Shown here: piece by piece, positions 44,007 through 52,142 of the stretch
How positions within the stretch are numbered: the first letter of the stretch is position 1
How the letters are laid out: the number at the start of each line of letters is the position of its first letter
NCBI RefSeq assembly: GCF_001905505.1
Contig: NZ_LIPG01000006.1
Location: 310,001-374,000, forward strand
Length of the DNA stretch: 64,000 bases
Direction: 5' to 3'
DNA from: Streptomyces sp. CB02058
Lineage (GTDB): Bacteria > Actinomycetota > Actinomycetes > Streptomycetales > Streptomycetaceae
Made by a program: the position numbers and the translations under genes
Notes under the pieces: model-generated
Database searches by the model: none
Told to the model about the DNA's origin: nothing
What the model saw: the letters and a program-made list of their open reading frames with translations, nothing else

Positions 44007-45260
44007 ATGGCCGAGCATGACGATCACCCTGCCTACCCCGTCGGACTGCGCCTGAACGGGCGCCGCGTCGTCGTCGTCGGCGGCGGCCAGGTCGCACAGC
44101 GCCGGCTGCCCGCCCTCATCGCGGCAGGGGCCGACATCACCCTGGTCTCCCCGTCCGCCACCGCGTCCGTCGAGGCGATGGCCGACACCGGTGAGATCCG
44201 CTGGGAGCGGCGCCGGTACCAGGACGGGGACCTCGCCGACACCTGGTACGCCCTGGTCGCCTCGTCCGACGCCGCCGCCAACGACGCCGCGTCCGCCGAG
44301 GCCGAGCGCACCCGCACCTGGTGCGTCCGCAGCGACGACGCGGAGGCGGCCACCGCCTGGACCCCGGCCACCGGCCGCAGCGAGGGCATCACGATCGCCG
44401 TGCTCACCACGACGTCGCAGGGGCGCGACCCCCGGCACTCCGCCGCCGTCCGCGACGCGATCGTGGAGGGCCTGCGTGACGGCACGCTCGCCGCCCCGCA
44501 CCACCGCACCCGCGCACCCGGCGTGGCCCTGGTCGGCGGCGGACCCGGCGACCCCGACCTGATAACGGTCCGGGGCCGCCGCCTCCTCGCCGAGGCCGAC
44601 GTGGTCATCGCCGACCGGCTCGGCCCCCGCGACCTGCTCGACGAGCTCCCCCCGCACGTCGAGGTCATCGACGCCGCGAAGATCCCGTACGGCCGCTACA
44701 TGGCCCAGGAGGCGATCAACCAGGCGCTGATCGACCACGTCAAGGCCGGCAAGTCCGTGGTCCGTCTCAAGGGCGGCGACCCGTTCGTCTTCGGCCGGGG
44801 CATGGAGGAGGCCCAGGCGCTGGCCGCGGAGGGCATCGCCTGCACCGTCGTCCCCGGTATCTCCAGCTCGATCTCCGTGCCGGGCGCGGCAGGGATCCCC
44901 GTCACCCACCGCGGAGTGGCGCACGAGTTCACCGTGGTCAGCGGCCATGTGGCCCCCGACGACCCGCGCTCGCTGGTCGACTGGGAGGCCCTCGCACGGC
45001 TGCGCGGCACCCTGGTCCTCCTGATGGCCGTCGACAAGATCGGTGCCATCGCCCGGGCGCTCATCACGCACGGCAAGTCCCCCGACACCCCGGTCGCCCT
45101 GGTCCAGGAGGGCACCACGGCCGCCCAGCGCAGGGTCGACGCGACCCTGGCGACGGTCGGGGAGCGGGTCGTGGCGGAAGAGGTCCGCCCGCCGGCCGTC
45201 ATCGTCATCGGCGACGTCGTCGGAGTCGTCACGGACCCGGCCGGTCTGCTCGAAGGCTGA
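44007..45260 (+). CDS. cobA: Uroporphyrinogen-III C-methyltransferase with CysG-like N-terminal domain
   Basis: A 417-residue protein. The C-terminal part (about 168-410) is the SAM-dependent methyltransferase that converts uroporphyrinogen III to precorrin-2: VALVGGGPGDPDLITVRG, RLKGGDPFVFGRG and PGISSSISVPGAAGIPVTHRG. The N-terminal part (1-150) resembles the dehydrogenase/ferrochelatase domain of siroheme synthase, with a good VVVVGGGQVAQRR nucleotide motif, but its central region is shortened and divergent. It supplies precorrin-2 for cobalamin and possibly siroheme. The ATG at 44007 follows GAGGAG. Confidence 0.93.
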   Translation: MAEHDDHPAYPVGLRLNGRRVVVVGGGQVAQRRLPALIAAGADITLVSPSATASVEAMADTGEIRWERRRYQDGDLADTWYALVASSDAAANDAASAEAERTRTWCVRSDDAEAATAWTPATGRSEGITIAVLTTTSQGRDPRHSAAVRDAIVEGLRDGTLAAPHHRTRAPGVALVGGGPGDPDLITVRGRRLLAEADVVIADRLGPRDLLDELPPHVEVIDAAKIPYGRYMAQEAINQALIDHVKAGKSVVRLKGGDPFVFGRGMEEAQALAAEGIACTVVPGISSSISVPGAAGIPVTHRGVAHEFTVVSGHVAPDDPRSLVDWEALARLRGTLVLLMAVDKIGAIARALITHGKSPDTPVALVQEGTTAAQRRVDATLATVGERVVAEEVRPPAVIVIGDVVGVVTDPAGLLEG

Positions 45261-45313
45261 GCGGACCGGCGGTACTCCGCATCCCACCCCACTCGACAAG
45301 GCAGTAGCACCCC

Positions 45314-46138
45314 GTGGCTGAACTCATCACCGTCGACGACCCGGACGACCCCCGGCTCGGCGACTACACCGGCCTGACCGACGTCGAACTCAGGCGTCGG
45401 CGGGAGCCCGCCGAGGGCCTCTTCATCGCCGAGGGCGAGAAGGTGATCCGGCGCGCCCTGAACGCCGGTTACACGATGCGGTCCATGCTGCTCTCGGCCA
45501 AGTGGACCGAGGTCATGCGCGATGTGATCGACGAGGCCACCGCACCGGTGTACGCGGTCACGCCTGAACTCGCCGAACGCGTCACCGGCTACCACGTGCA
45601 CCGGGGGGCGCTCGCCTCCATGCAACGCAGGCCGCTGTCCGACGTGCGCACCCTGCTGGCCCCGGCGGAGGGCGGAGTGCGGCGGGTCGCCGTGTTCGAG
45701 GACATCGTCGACCACGCCAACCTCGGCGCCGCCTTCCGCAACGCCGCCGCGCTCGGCGTCGACGCGGTCCTGCTCACCCCGCGCTGCGCCGACCCGCTCT
45801 ACCGGCGCGCGGTGAAGGTCTCCATGGGGTCCGTCTTCCACGTCCCGTGGACCCGTCTGACCTCATGGCCCCAGGACCTCGGGCTGCTGCGCGAGGCCGG
45901 CTTCACCACGGCCGCGCTCTGTCTCAGTGACCGGTCGATCACGCTGGACGAGCTCGTCGCGCGGCGCCACGAGAAGCTGGCCCTCGTCTTCGGCACGGAG
46001 GGCGACGGCCTCACGCCCCAGGCGCTGGCCGAGGCCGACGCCCACGTACGGATCCCGATGGACGCGGGTGTCGACTCGCTCAACGTCGCGGCGGCCTCCG
46101 CCGTCGCCTTCTACGCGACCCGGACCGACCCCGCCTGA
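45314..46138 (+). CDS. SpoU/TrmH-type RNA 2'-O-methyltransferase
   Basis: A 274-residue SPOUT enzyme. An N-terminal substrate-binding domain (GLFIAEGEKVIRRAL) is followed by the knotted SAM domain with motif 1 NLGAAFRNAAALGVDAVLL, motif 2 VFGTEGDGL and motif 3 IPMDAGVDSLNVAAASAV. It methylates a ribose in rRNA or tRNA; which one is not readable. The GTG at 45314 follows the methyltransferase gene by 53 bp, so co-transcription is possible. Confidence 0.93.
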   Translation: MAELITVDDPDDPRLGDYTGLTDVELRRRREPAEGLFIAEGEKVIRRALNAGYTMRSMLLSAKWTEVMRDVIDEATAPVYAVTPELAERVTGYHVHRGALASMQRRPLSDVRTLLAPAEGGVRRVAVFEDIVDHANLGAAFRNAAALGVDAVLLTPRCADPLYRRAVKVSMGSVFHVPWTRLTSWPQDLGLLREAGFTTAALCLSDRSITLDELVARRHEKLALVFGTEGDGLTPQALAEADAHVRIPMDAGVDSLNVAAASAVAFYATRTDPA

Positions 46139-46142
46139 GCCC

Positions 46143-47471
46143 TCAGGCCCCGTCCGCCCGCGTGAGGTCCGGGGCGGCGGCGTCGGACGTCTGCGACGGC
46201 GAGCCGCCCAGCCCGCGTGCGGGGCCCTGGCAGCCCTGGGCCGCGGCGATCCCCAGCGCCACCAGCAGGGTCACCACGACGAAGACGACGAGCCGCTGGC
46301 GCAGCAGCCGGGGATTCGCCGGCCGCCGCTTCCCGCCGTTCCCCGCGGACGTCGTGCGCACACCGGACCGTGAGGCGGGCCTGCCGTTCGTACCGTTCGT
46401 GGCCTTGGGGCCGTGCGGCTGCTGACCCGGCCGGGTGCCGCTGCGCGAGGGCCGGGACTGCGAGCCGCCGGTGCGGGGGGCCGTCGAGCGTGACGGCGCG
46501 GGACGCCGGCCCTGCGACCGCGTGGGCTGAGGCGGGCCGCCGGCCGTACGCCGGGTGGACTGCTCGGTGTAGGAGCCCTCCAGACGGCCGGTCGGCCGGT
46601 CCAGCTCCTGCTCGCCGCGCTGCGCCGGAGGACGGCGCTCCTGCAGTCCCTGGGCCTCGCGCGCCGCGATCTCCTTGAGCCGCATGGACAGCTGAAGGGT
46701 GCTCGGCCGCTCCTCGGGGTCCTTCGCCAGACATGCCCGTACGAGCGGGGCGAGCGCGTCGTGCACATCGAACAGATGCGGTTCCTCGTGGACCACGCGG
46801 TAGAGCATCACCTCGGAACTGCCGTGCCCGAAGGGCGAATCGGCCATCGCCGCGTACGCCAGGGTGGCGCCCAGCGAGAACACGTCCGTCGCGGGTGTCA
46901 CGGCGGCCCCGCGCACCTGCTCGGGTGCCAGGAAGCCGGGCGAACCCACCGCCGTCCCGACATGGGTGAGCGTGCTGGCGCCGGTCGCCCAGGCGATGCC
47001 GAAGTCGATGATCCGGGGGCCCTTGGGGGAGAGGAGGATGTTCGACGGCTTCAGGTCGCGGTGGACGACACCGGCCTCGTGCACGGCGACGAGCCCCTCC
47101 GAGAGCGCCGCCCCGATCGAGGCCACCTCAGCCGCCGCGAGCGGCCCCTCCTCGACGACCTTGTCGTGGAGCGAGGGCCCGGGGACGTACTGCGTGGCGA
47201 ACCAGGGACGGTCCGCCTCGAGATCTGCGGCCACCAGGCGCGCCGTGCAGCCGCCACGGATCCTGCGGGCGGCGGACACCTCGCGCGCGAAACGCGAGCG
47301 GAACTCCTGATCCTCCGCCAGGTCGGGCCTGATCACCTTCAGGGCGACACGCTGGCCCCTGCGGTCGGAACCGAGATAGACGACGCCCATGCCACCCGCG
47401 CCGAGCCGCCGGTGCAGCCTGAACGAACCGACGACACGCGGGTCCTCGCGCCGGAGCCGCATCATCGCCAT
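46143..47471 (-). CDS. Membrane-anchored Ser/Thr protein kinase (PASTA-less)
   Basis: A 442-residue Hanks-type kinase. The kinase domain (about 14-275) has the glycine loop LGAGGMGVVYLG, the lysine in VALKVI, HRDLKPSN, DFGIAW and APEQV. A long basic, Pro/Ser/Arg-rich linker (about 290-395) leads to one transmembrane helix (RLVVFVVVTLLVALGIAA) and a short extracellular tail of about 35 residues with no PASTA repeats. The ATG at 47471 follows GGGGATGGG. It is convergent with the RNA methyltransferase. Substrates are unknown. Confidence 0.92.
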   Translation of the reverse strand: MAMMRLRREDPRVVGSFRLHRRLGAGGMGVVYLGSDRRGQRVALKVIRPDLAEDQEFRSRFAREVSAARRIRGGCTARLVAADLEADRPWFATQYVPGPSLHDKVVEEGPLAAAEVASIGAALSEGLVAVHEAGVVHRDLKPSNILLSPKGPRIIDFGIAWATGASTLTHVGTAVGSPGFLAPEQVRGAAVTPATDVFSLGATLAYAAMADSPFGHGSSEVMLYRVVHEEPHLFDVHDALAPLVRACLAKDPEERPSTLQLSMRLKEIAAREAQGLQERRPPAQRGEQELDRPTGRLEGSYTEQSTRRTAGGPPQPTRSQGRRPAPSRSTAPRTGGSQSRPSRSGTRPGQQPHGPKATNGTNGRPASRSGVRTTSAGNGGKRRPANPRLLRQRLVVFVVVTLLVALGIAAAQGCQGPARGLGGSPSQTSDAAAPDLTRADGA

Positions 47472-47677
47472 CGTCTGCCCATCCCCGCTGCCGGTCCGCC
47501 TGACGAGGCACAGCTTACGTACCCGTGGCGCGGCGCGCTCAGAGGCCGCGCCCTCGCCGCCCCATCGATTGTCAGTACCCGGTGGGAGAATTGAGAGGTG
47601 GTCAGGGAGCCGGAGATCCAGACTCCCCGGCCTGTGCGAGATCTCAAAGGTCCGTCGCTGAAGGGGGAGTTGGATCA

Positions 47678-47932
47678 ATGAAGGGCGATCGTGTGGAAAT
47701 AGTCGTGGACGCGGGTGACACGACGAGGACGTACGAAGTGGTGGCCTCCAGGGCAGGCCGCCGGGTGGAGACAGCGGTCCGCCGGGGTGTGGTGGAAGTG
47801 AGTGAAGTCACCCGAAGTGGATCAGTTGTCCGTACCGCCCGCTTCATGGCGACCAGGGTGCTCGCCCTGGTCGAGCAGCCGGTCCCCCGGGAGGACGCCT
47901 CCGAGCGCCCCCGGGAGGAGGAACGCTCGTAA
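47678..47932 (+). CDS. Small conserved hypothetical protein
   Basis: An 84-residue soluble protein, MKGDRVEIVVDAGDTTRTYE, with alternating strands (VEVSEVTRSGSVVRTARFMA) and an acidic/basic C-terminus. The ATG at 47678 has GGGGGAG at good spacing. It is divergent from the kinase gene. I recognise the protein type from Streptomyces but no function is known. Confidence 0.75.
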   Translation: MKGDRVEIVVDAGDTTRTYEVVASRAGRRVETAVRRGVVEVSEVTRSGSVVRTARFMATRVLALVEQPVPREDASERPREEERS

Positions 47933-48005
47933 CTCCTCCTGACCCCTCCTAGCTCTCTCCCCGGGTGGACCCGGCTTGCCGGCCCCCCCGACCGTGGAGG
48001 GACAC

Positions 48006-48058
48006 GAAGACCTCCGTCGTGCGGTGAGCCCGGACACCTCACCGCACCGGAGGTCTTC
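48006..48058 (+). terminator. Strong terminator hairpin
   Basis: GAAGACCTCCG (48006-48016) and GTGCGGTGAG (48019-48028) pair with CTCACCGCAC (48038-48047) and CGGAGGTCTTC (48048-48058), a 21-bp stem with a 2-nt bulge and a 9-nt loop. It follows the small gene at 47678. Confidence 0.88.
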
Positions 48059-48169
48059 GCGCTGTCACCCCCGGGGTGTCCGGCACGCCCGCACGCCCCG
48101 GCCCAAGCGCTCGCCCCCGCACCCGCACGAGCCCCGCCCCGCCGCCGTGCAAAATCTCCCGGCACACCC

Positions 48170-48225
48170 TTGACACGTGGTCCATGCACCCGCATTCTTT
48201 CGCCAGAAAACGCAACGGCGTTGCG
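48170..48225 (+). promoter_or_regulatory. Promoter and palindromic operator of the IclR cluster
   Basis: TTGACA at 48170-48175 and CATTCT at 48193-48198 are separated by 17 bp, a near-consensus promoter with a start near 48205. The perfect 15-bp palindrome CGCAACGGCGTTGCG at 48211-48225 lies immediately downstream, where a repressor would block initiation. The IclR protein encoded 110 bp on is the obvious candidate. Confidence 0.7.
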
Positions 48226-48334
48226 ATTTCCGCACCGATACAAGCCCGGAGCACCCCCGGTTCGAACCCGGGAGTCCGCCCCCGGCCACCGGTCGGCGCA
48301 CGAACCACCTGTACGGAACGAAGGAGGCCGGCCC

Positions 48335-49132
48335 ATGGCGGACCACGGCACCGACACCACCCCGGTCGCGGCCGCACCCCAGGCACCCGGCGTCCTCCAG
48401 ACCGTGGACAGGGCCCTCGCGGTCCTGCTCACCTTCACCGAGCAGCGCCCCGAGTGGGGCGTCAGCGAACTCTCGCGCCACCACGGCTGGGACAAGGCGG
48501 TGATCCAGAGACTGCTCACCACCCTCACCGCCCGCGGGTTCCTGATCTGCGACGACGTCAGCCGCCGCTACCGCCCGGGCCCCGCCCTCTCCCGGCTCGC
48601 CCGGGTCGGCGAGCACAGCGGTGTCCTGCCCTCGCTCGCGCGCCCGATACTCGCCCGGCTGCTGCGCGAGACGGGCGAGAGCATCGTGCTGAACGTTCCG
48701 CACGGCTCCAGCTACCGTTGCGCCGCCGCCGTCGACGGCACGGGCCCCGTCCGCTACACCGCCATCATCGGCGCGGTCATGCCCGGCCACGCCGGGGCGT
48801 CCGGCCACACCATCTTCGCGTACCATCCCGAACGCGAGATCCGGCAGATGTTCGGGCCCACCGGGCTCTCCCGCTTCAACGACCGCACCATCACCGACCT
48901 GGACGCCCTGCTCGCCTGCTACGCCCAGGTCCGCTCCGACGGCCACTGCGTCAGTTACGGCGAGTACGACGAGGCCGTCACCGCGGTCTCGGCCCCCGTC
49001 CTCCAAGGGGGAGCCGTGGCCGCCTCCCTCACCGTGATCGGCCCCTCCCACCGCGTGGACCGGGCCGTCGACACCCTCGTACCGCTGGTACGCGCCGGGG
49101 CAGCGGAGATCACCGCGGCTCTCGGCGGCTGA
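48335..49132 (+). CDS. IclR family transcriptional regulator
   Basis: A 265-residue IclR protein: winged helix at about 25-85 (WGVSELSRHHGWDKAVIQRL) and an effector domain (GESIVLNVPHGSSYRCAA, GAVMPGHAGASGHTIFAY, VSAPVLQGGAVAASLTVIG). The ATG at 48335 follows AAGGAGG. Downstream on the same strand are an OPT transporter and two peptidases, which it probably controls. A palindrome at its promoter suggests autoregulation. Confidence 0.92.
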   Translation: MADHGTDTTPVAAAPQAPGVLQTVDRALAVLLTFTEQRPEWGVSELSRHHGWDKAVIQRLLTTLTARGFLICDDVSRRYRPGPALSRLARVGEHSGVLPSLARPILARLLRETGESIVLNVPHGSSYRCAAAVDGTGPVRYTAIIGAVMPGHAGASGHTIFAYHPEREIRQMFGPTGLSRFNDRTITDLDALLACYAQVRSDGHCVSYGEYDEAVTAVSAPVLQGGAVAASLTVIGPSHRVDRAVDTLVPLVRAGAAEITAALGG

Positions 49133-49252
49133 ACCCGCCCGATCGTCCACCGCTCGATCCCGCGGCACCCCCGTGCCGCCGGTGCGCCCTGCTGCCCGCG
49201 CGCCGACGGGAGACGGCGTCTCCCCAGCCCTGCTCACCGAAGGGGGTGCCCT

Positions 49253-50920
49253 GTGGCGCACCAAGCCTCCGCCCCGCACCGCGTTCCGCCACCGTCCGGA
49301 TCCCACCCCGACGACCACGGCTCACACCCCCGGGTCTTCGAACCCGTGCTGCTGGTCATCCTGGTGCTGCTCGCCGCCGTCGGTGCCGTGATCGGCATCG
49401 ACCTGGTGTCCAAGCTGGGCATCTCCGCCAACACCTCGGTCGTCGGCGCGCTCGTCGCCATGCTCATCGGCCGCATTCCGCTCGGGTTCCTGCGCCGGAT
49501 GCGGTCCGTGCACCGGCAGAACCTCGCCCAGAGCGCCATCTCCGCAGCCACCTTCGCCTCGGCGAACGCGCTGCTGACCTCCGTCGCCATCCCGTACGTC
49601 TTCGGACGGCAGGACCTGGTCTGGCCCATGCTCGCCGGATCGTTCATCGGCCTGCTCGTGGACGCCTGGGTGCTCTACCGCGCCTTCGGCTCCCGGCTGC
49701 TGCCCGCCGACGCCGCATGGCCGCCCGGGACGGCCGCCGCCGAGACCATCAAGGCCGGCGACCGGGGAGGCCGCCGGGCGCTGATCCTGGCCGGCGGCAC
49801 CGCGGTCGGGCTCGCCGGAACGCTGCTCGCCCTGCCGCTCTCCGCGGCCGGTGTCGCCTTCCTGGGCAATGTGTGGGCGCTGATGATGTTCGGCATCGGT
49901 CTGATGCTGCGCCAGTACAGCCCCGACCTCTTCGACACCGACCTCGGGGCCGGCTTCATCCCGCACGGCGTCATGGTCGGCGCGGGCGTCGTCGCCCTGG
50001 GGCAGGCGGTCCACATGCTGGTCGGCCGCCGTGCCCGCAAGAAGCGGAAGGCGGACCAGGAGCCCGCGAGCACCCGCGTCGTGACCGACCCGACCGTCGA
50101 GTACACCGTCGACGAGCGGGGCCTGCGGCTCGCACTGATCCGCGGCTACGCGCTGTTCACCGCGGGCGCCGTCGTGCTCGCCGTACTCGGAGGGCTCATC
50201 GGGGACATGAGCCCGCTGGGGATCGTCGGCTGGGTCCTCTTCGCCGCCTTCGCCGCGCTGGTCCACGAACTGATCGTCGGCCTCGCCGCCATGCAGTCCG
50301 GCTGGTTCCCGTCCTTCGCCGTCACCCTGATCTTCCTGATCCTCGGGCTCGCCATGGGCATCCCCTCCGTGCCGCTGGCCCTCCTGATCGGTTACGTCTC
50401 CGCCACCGGCCCCGCCTTCGCCGACATGGGCTACGACCTCAAGGCGGGCTGGCTGCTGCGCCGCGACCACCGCCCCTGGGACCCGTACGAGCGTGAGGGC
50501 CGCCGCCAGCAGTTCCTGGCCGCCCTGATCGGCTTCGGTGTCGCGCTGCTCGTCGTCGCCGTCGCCTGGCGCTCCTACTTCGGGCAGGGGCTCATCCCGC
50601 CCGTCGCCAAGGTGTACGCCGACACGATCAAGACCGGACTCAGCGACCCCGACGCGGTGCGCACCATGCTGCTCTGGGCCATTCCCGGCGCGGCCATCCA
50701 GCTGCTCGGCGGCACCCGGCGCCAGATGGGCGTCATGCTCGCCACCGGCCTCCTCATCCTCACCCCGCAGGCCTGCTGGCTGGTCCTGGGCGCACTCGCC
50801 GTCCGGGTCGTCTACCGCAAGCTGCGCGGCCCCGCCGCCGACGAGGAACTGAACCTGATCGGCGCCGGTGTGATCGCGGGCAGCTCGCTCGGCGACTCCG
50901 CCCAGATCCTCAAGACCTGA
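49253..50920 (+). CDS. OPT/YSL-type oligopeptide transporter
   Basis: A 555-residue membrane protein with about 14 hydrophobic segments. It is related to the oligopeptide transporter (OPT) family, with the signature-like GYVSATGPAFADMGYDLKAG and IGAGVIAGSSLGDSA near the end. OPT proteins import small peptides or metal chelates by proton symport. The GTG at 49253 follows AAGGGGGTG. Two peptidase-like genes follow, which favours a peptide substrate. Confidence 0.82.
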   Translation: MAHQASAPHRVPPPSGSHPDDHGSHPRVFEPVLLVILVLLAAVGAVIGIDLVSKLGISANTSVVGALVAMLIGRIPLGFLRRMRSVHRQNLAQSAISAATFASANALLTSVAIPYVFGRQDLVWPMLAGSFIGLLVDAWVLYRAFGSRLLPADAAWPPGTAAAETIKAGDRGGRRALILAGGTAVGLAGTLLALPLSAAGVAFLGNVWALMMFGIGLMLRQYSPDLFDTDLGAGFIPHGVMVGAGVVALGQAVHMLVGRRARKKRKADQEPASTRVVTDPTVEYTVDERGLRLALIRGYALFTAGAVVLAVLGGLIGDMSPLGIVGWVLFAAFAALVHELIVGLAAMQSGWFPSFAVTLIFLILGLAMGIPSVPLALLIGYVSATGPAFADMGYDLKAGWLLRRDHRPWDPYEREGRRQQFLAALIGFGVALLVVAVAWRSYFGQGLIPPVAKVYADTIKTGLSDPDAVRTMLLWAIPGAAIQLLGGTRRQMGVMLATGLLILTPQACWLVLGALAVRVVYRKLRGPAADEELNLIGAGVIAGSSLGDSAQILKT

Positions 50921-50971
50921 CCCCCGAAGCCACCACCCCGCACCACCCGCAAGGCAAGGAGAACCCCCACC

Positions 50972-52036
50972 GTGGACATGTACAGCAGGCTCGAACCGCG
51001 TCCCGAGTACCTCAGCTTCGAACTGGCCCTGGCCGCACGCAAGCTCGTCGAGGAGGTCATGCTCGTCAAGCGGGGCGAGCACGTCGTCCTCACCGGTGAC
51101 ACGAGCAGCGACCGCCGGGTCGTCGAGGCCACCGCACAGGCCGTCGCCGCCGCCGGCGCGCACCCCGTCATCGTCTGGTACGAGACGATGCCCGGTGCCT
51201 CCATGGAGCCGCCCCGCCCCGTGGCCGGCGCGATAGCCGACGCGGACGTGTGGATCGAGTTCGCCGTCTCCTACGTCATGCACTCCGACGCCTTCCGCGC
51301 CGCCATGGCGAACGGCTGCCGCTACACCAACCTCACCGCCATGGACGTCCAGATGCTGGTCGCCACCGTCGGCCGCCCCGACTTCCAGGGCGTCATCCGC
51401 CTGGGCAAGGCCCTCGTCGCCCTCCTGGAGGCCGCCGACGAGGTCCGTATCACCTCCGCCAACGGCACCGACCTCGTCGGCCGCAACGGCGACCGCCCGA
51501 TCAACCTCCGCGGAAAGCCCGCCGAGAAGCCCGGCGAGACGGTCATGCTGTCCGGCCAGATCTCCTGGAACCCGCTGGAGGAGACCCAGGACGGCATCCT
51601 CGTGTTCGACGGCGCCCTGTGGCCGCCGGACGAGATCGGCCTGCTGCGCTCCCCGGTCCGCTGCACCGTCGAGAAGGGCGTCGTCACGAAGATCGAGGGC
51701 GGCGCCGACGCCGACACCTTCCGCCGCTGGATGGAGTCCTTCGACGACCCGAACATGTTCCGCGTGGCCCACTGGTCGCTCGGCTTCAACCCGGGCGTCC
51801 TCGCCCCGACGGGCCGCATCGTGGAGGACGAGCGCGTCTTCGGCTGCGTCGAGCTCGGCATCGGCACCAAGGGCGCCTGGATCGGCGGCGAACCGTGGGT
51901 CGCCGCCGCGCACACCGACGGCAGCGTGCTCGGCCCGTCCATCTACCTGGACGGTGTCGCGATCGAGGAGAACGGGCGCTACGTGCACCCCGAACTCGTC
52001 GAGATCTGCCGCGACCTCGGCGTCGCCGGCTACTGA
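50972..52036 (+). CDS. M29-type aminopeptidase / NicX-like metalloprotein
   Basis: A 354-residue protein of the thermophilic (M29) aminopeptidase fold, also used by 2,5-dihydroxypyridine dioxygenase (NicX). Possible metal ligands are visible in RVAHWSLGFNPG and AAAHTDGSV. M29 enzymes remove N-terminal residues from peptides. The neighbouring OPT transporter and S33 peptidase favour aminopeptidase; the shorter length (M29 enzymes are about 400) and the H...HxD pattern leave NicX-type chemistry open. The GTG at 50972 follows AAGGAG. Confidence 0.75.
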   Translation: MDMYSRLEPRPEYLSFELALAARKLVEEVMLVKRGEHVVLTGDTSSDRRVVEATAQAVAAAGAHPVIVWYETMPGASMEPPRPVAGAIADADVWIEFAVSYVMHSDAFRAAMANGCRYTNLTAMDVQMLVATVGRPDFQGVIRLGKALVALLEAADEVRITSANGTDLVGRNGDRPINLRGKPAEKPGETVMLSGQISWNPLEETQDGILVFDGALWPPDEIGLLRSPVRCTVEKGVVTKIEGGADADTFRRWMESFDDPNMFRVAHWSLGFNPGVLAPTGRIVEDERVFGCVELGIGTKGAWIGGEPWVAAAHTDGSVLGPSIYLDGVAIEENGRYVHPELVEICRDLGVAGY

Positions 52037-52043
52037 GCCCCGG

Positions 52044-52082
52044 GCGGCGGCGGGCAGGCACAGGAAGCCTGCCCGCCGCCGC
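52044..52082 (+). terminator. Long intra-cluster hairpin
   Basis: A perfect 16-bp stem (52044-52059 with 52067-52082, arms built of GCGGCGGCGGGCAGGC) and a 7-nt loop lie 8 bp after the aminopeptidase stop codon and 61 bp before the next gene. It may end most transcripts, or protect the upstream mRNA 3' end while letting some polymerase read on. Confidence 0.75.
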
Positions 52083-52142
52083 TTCTCCGCGCGTGCCCCC
52101 TTGCACGCCCCGACGAGCCCCTCCCCGCGACAAGGAGCGCCC

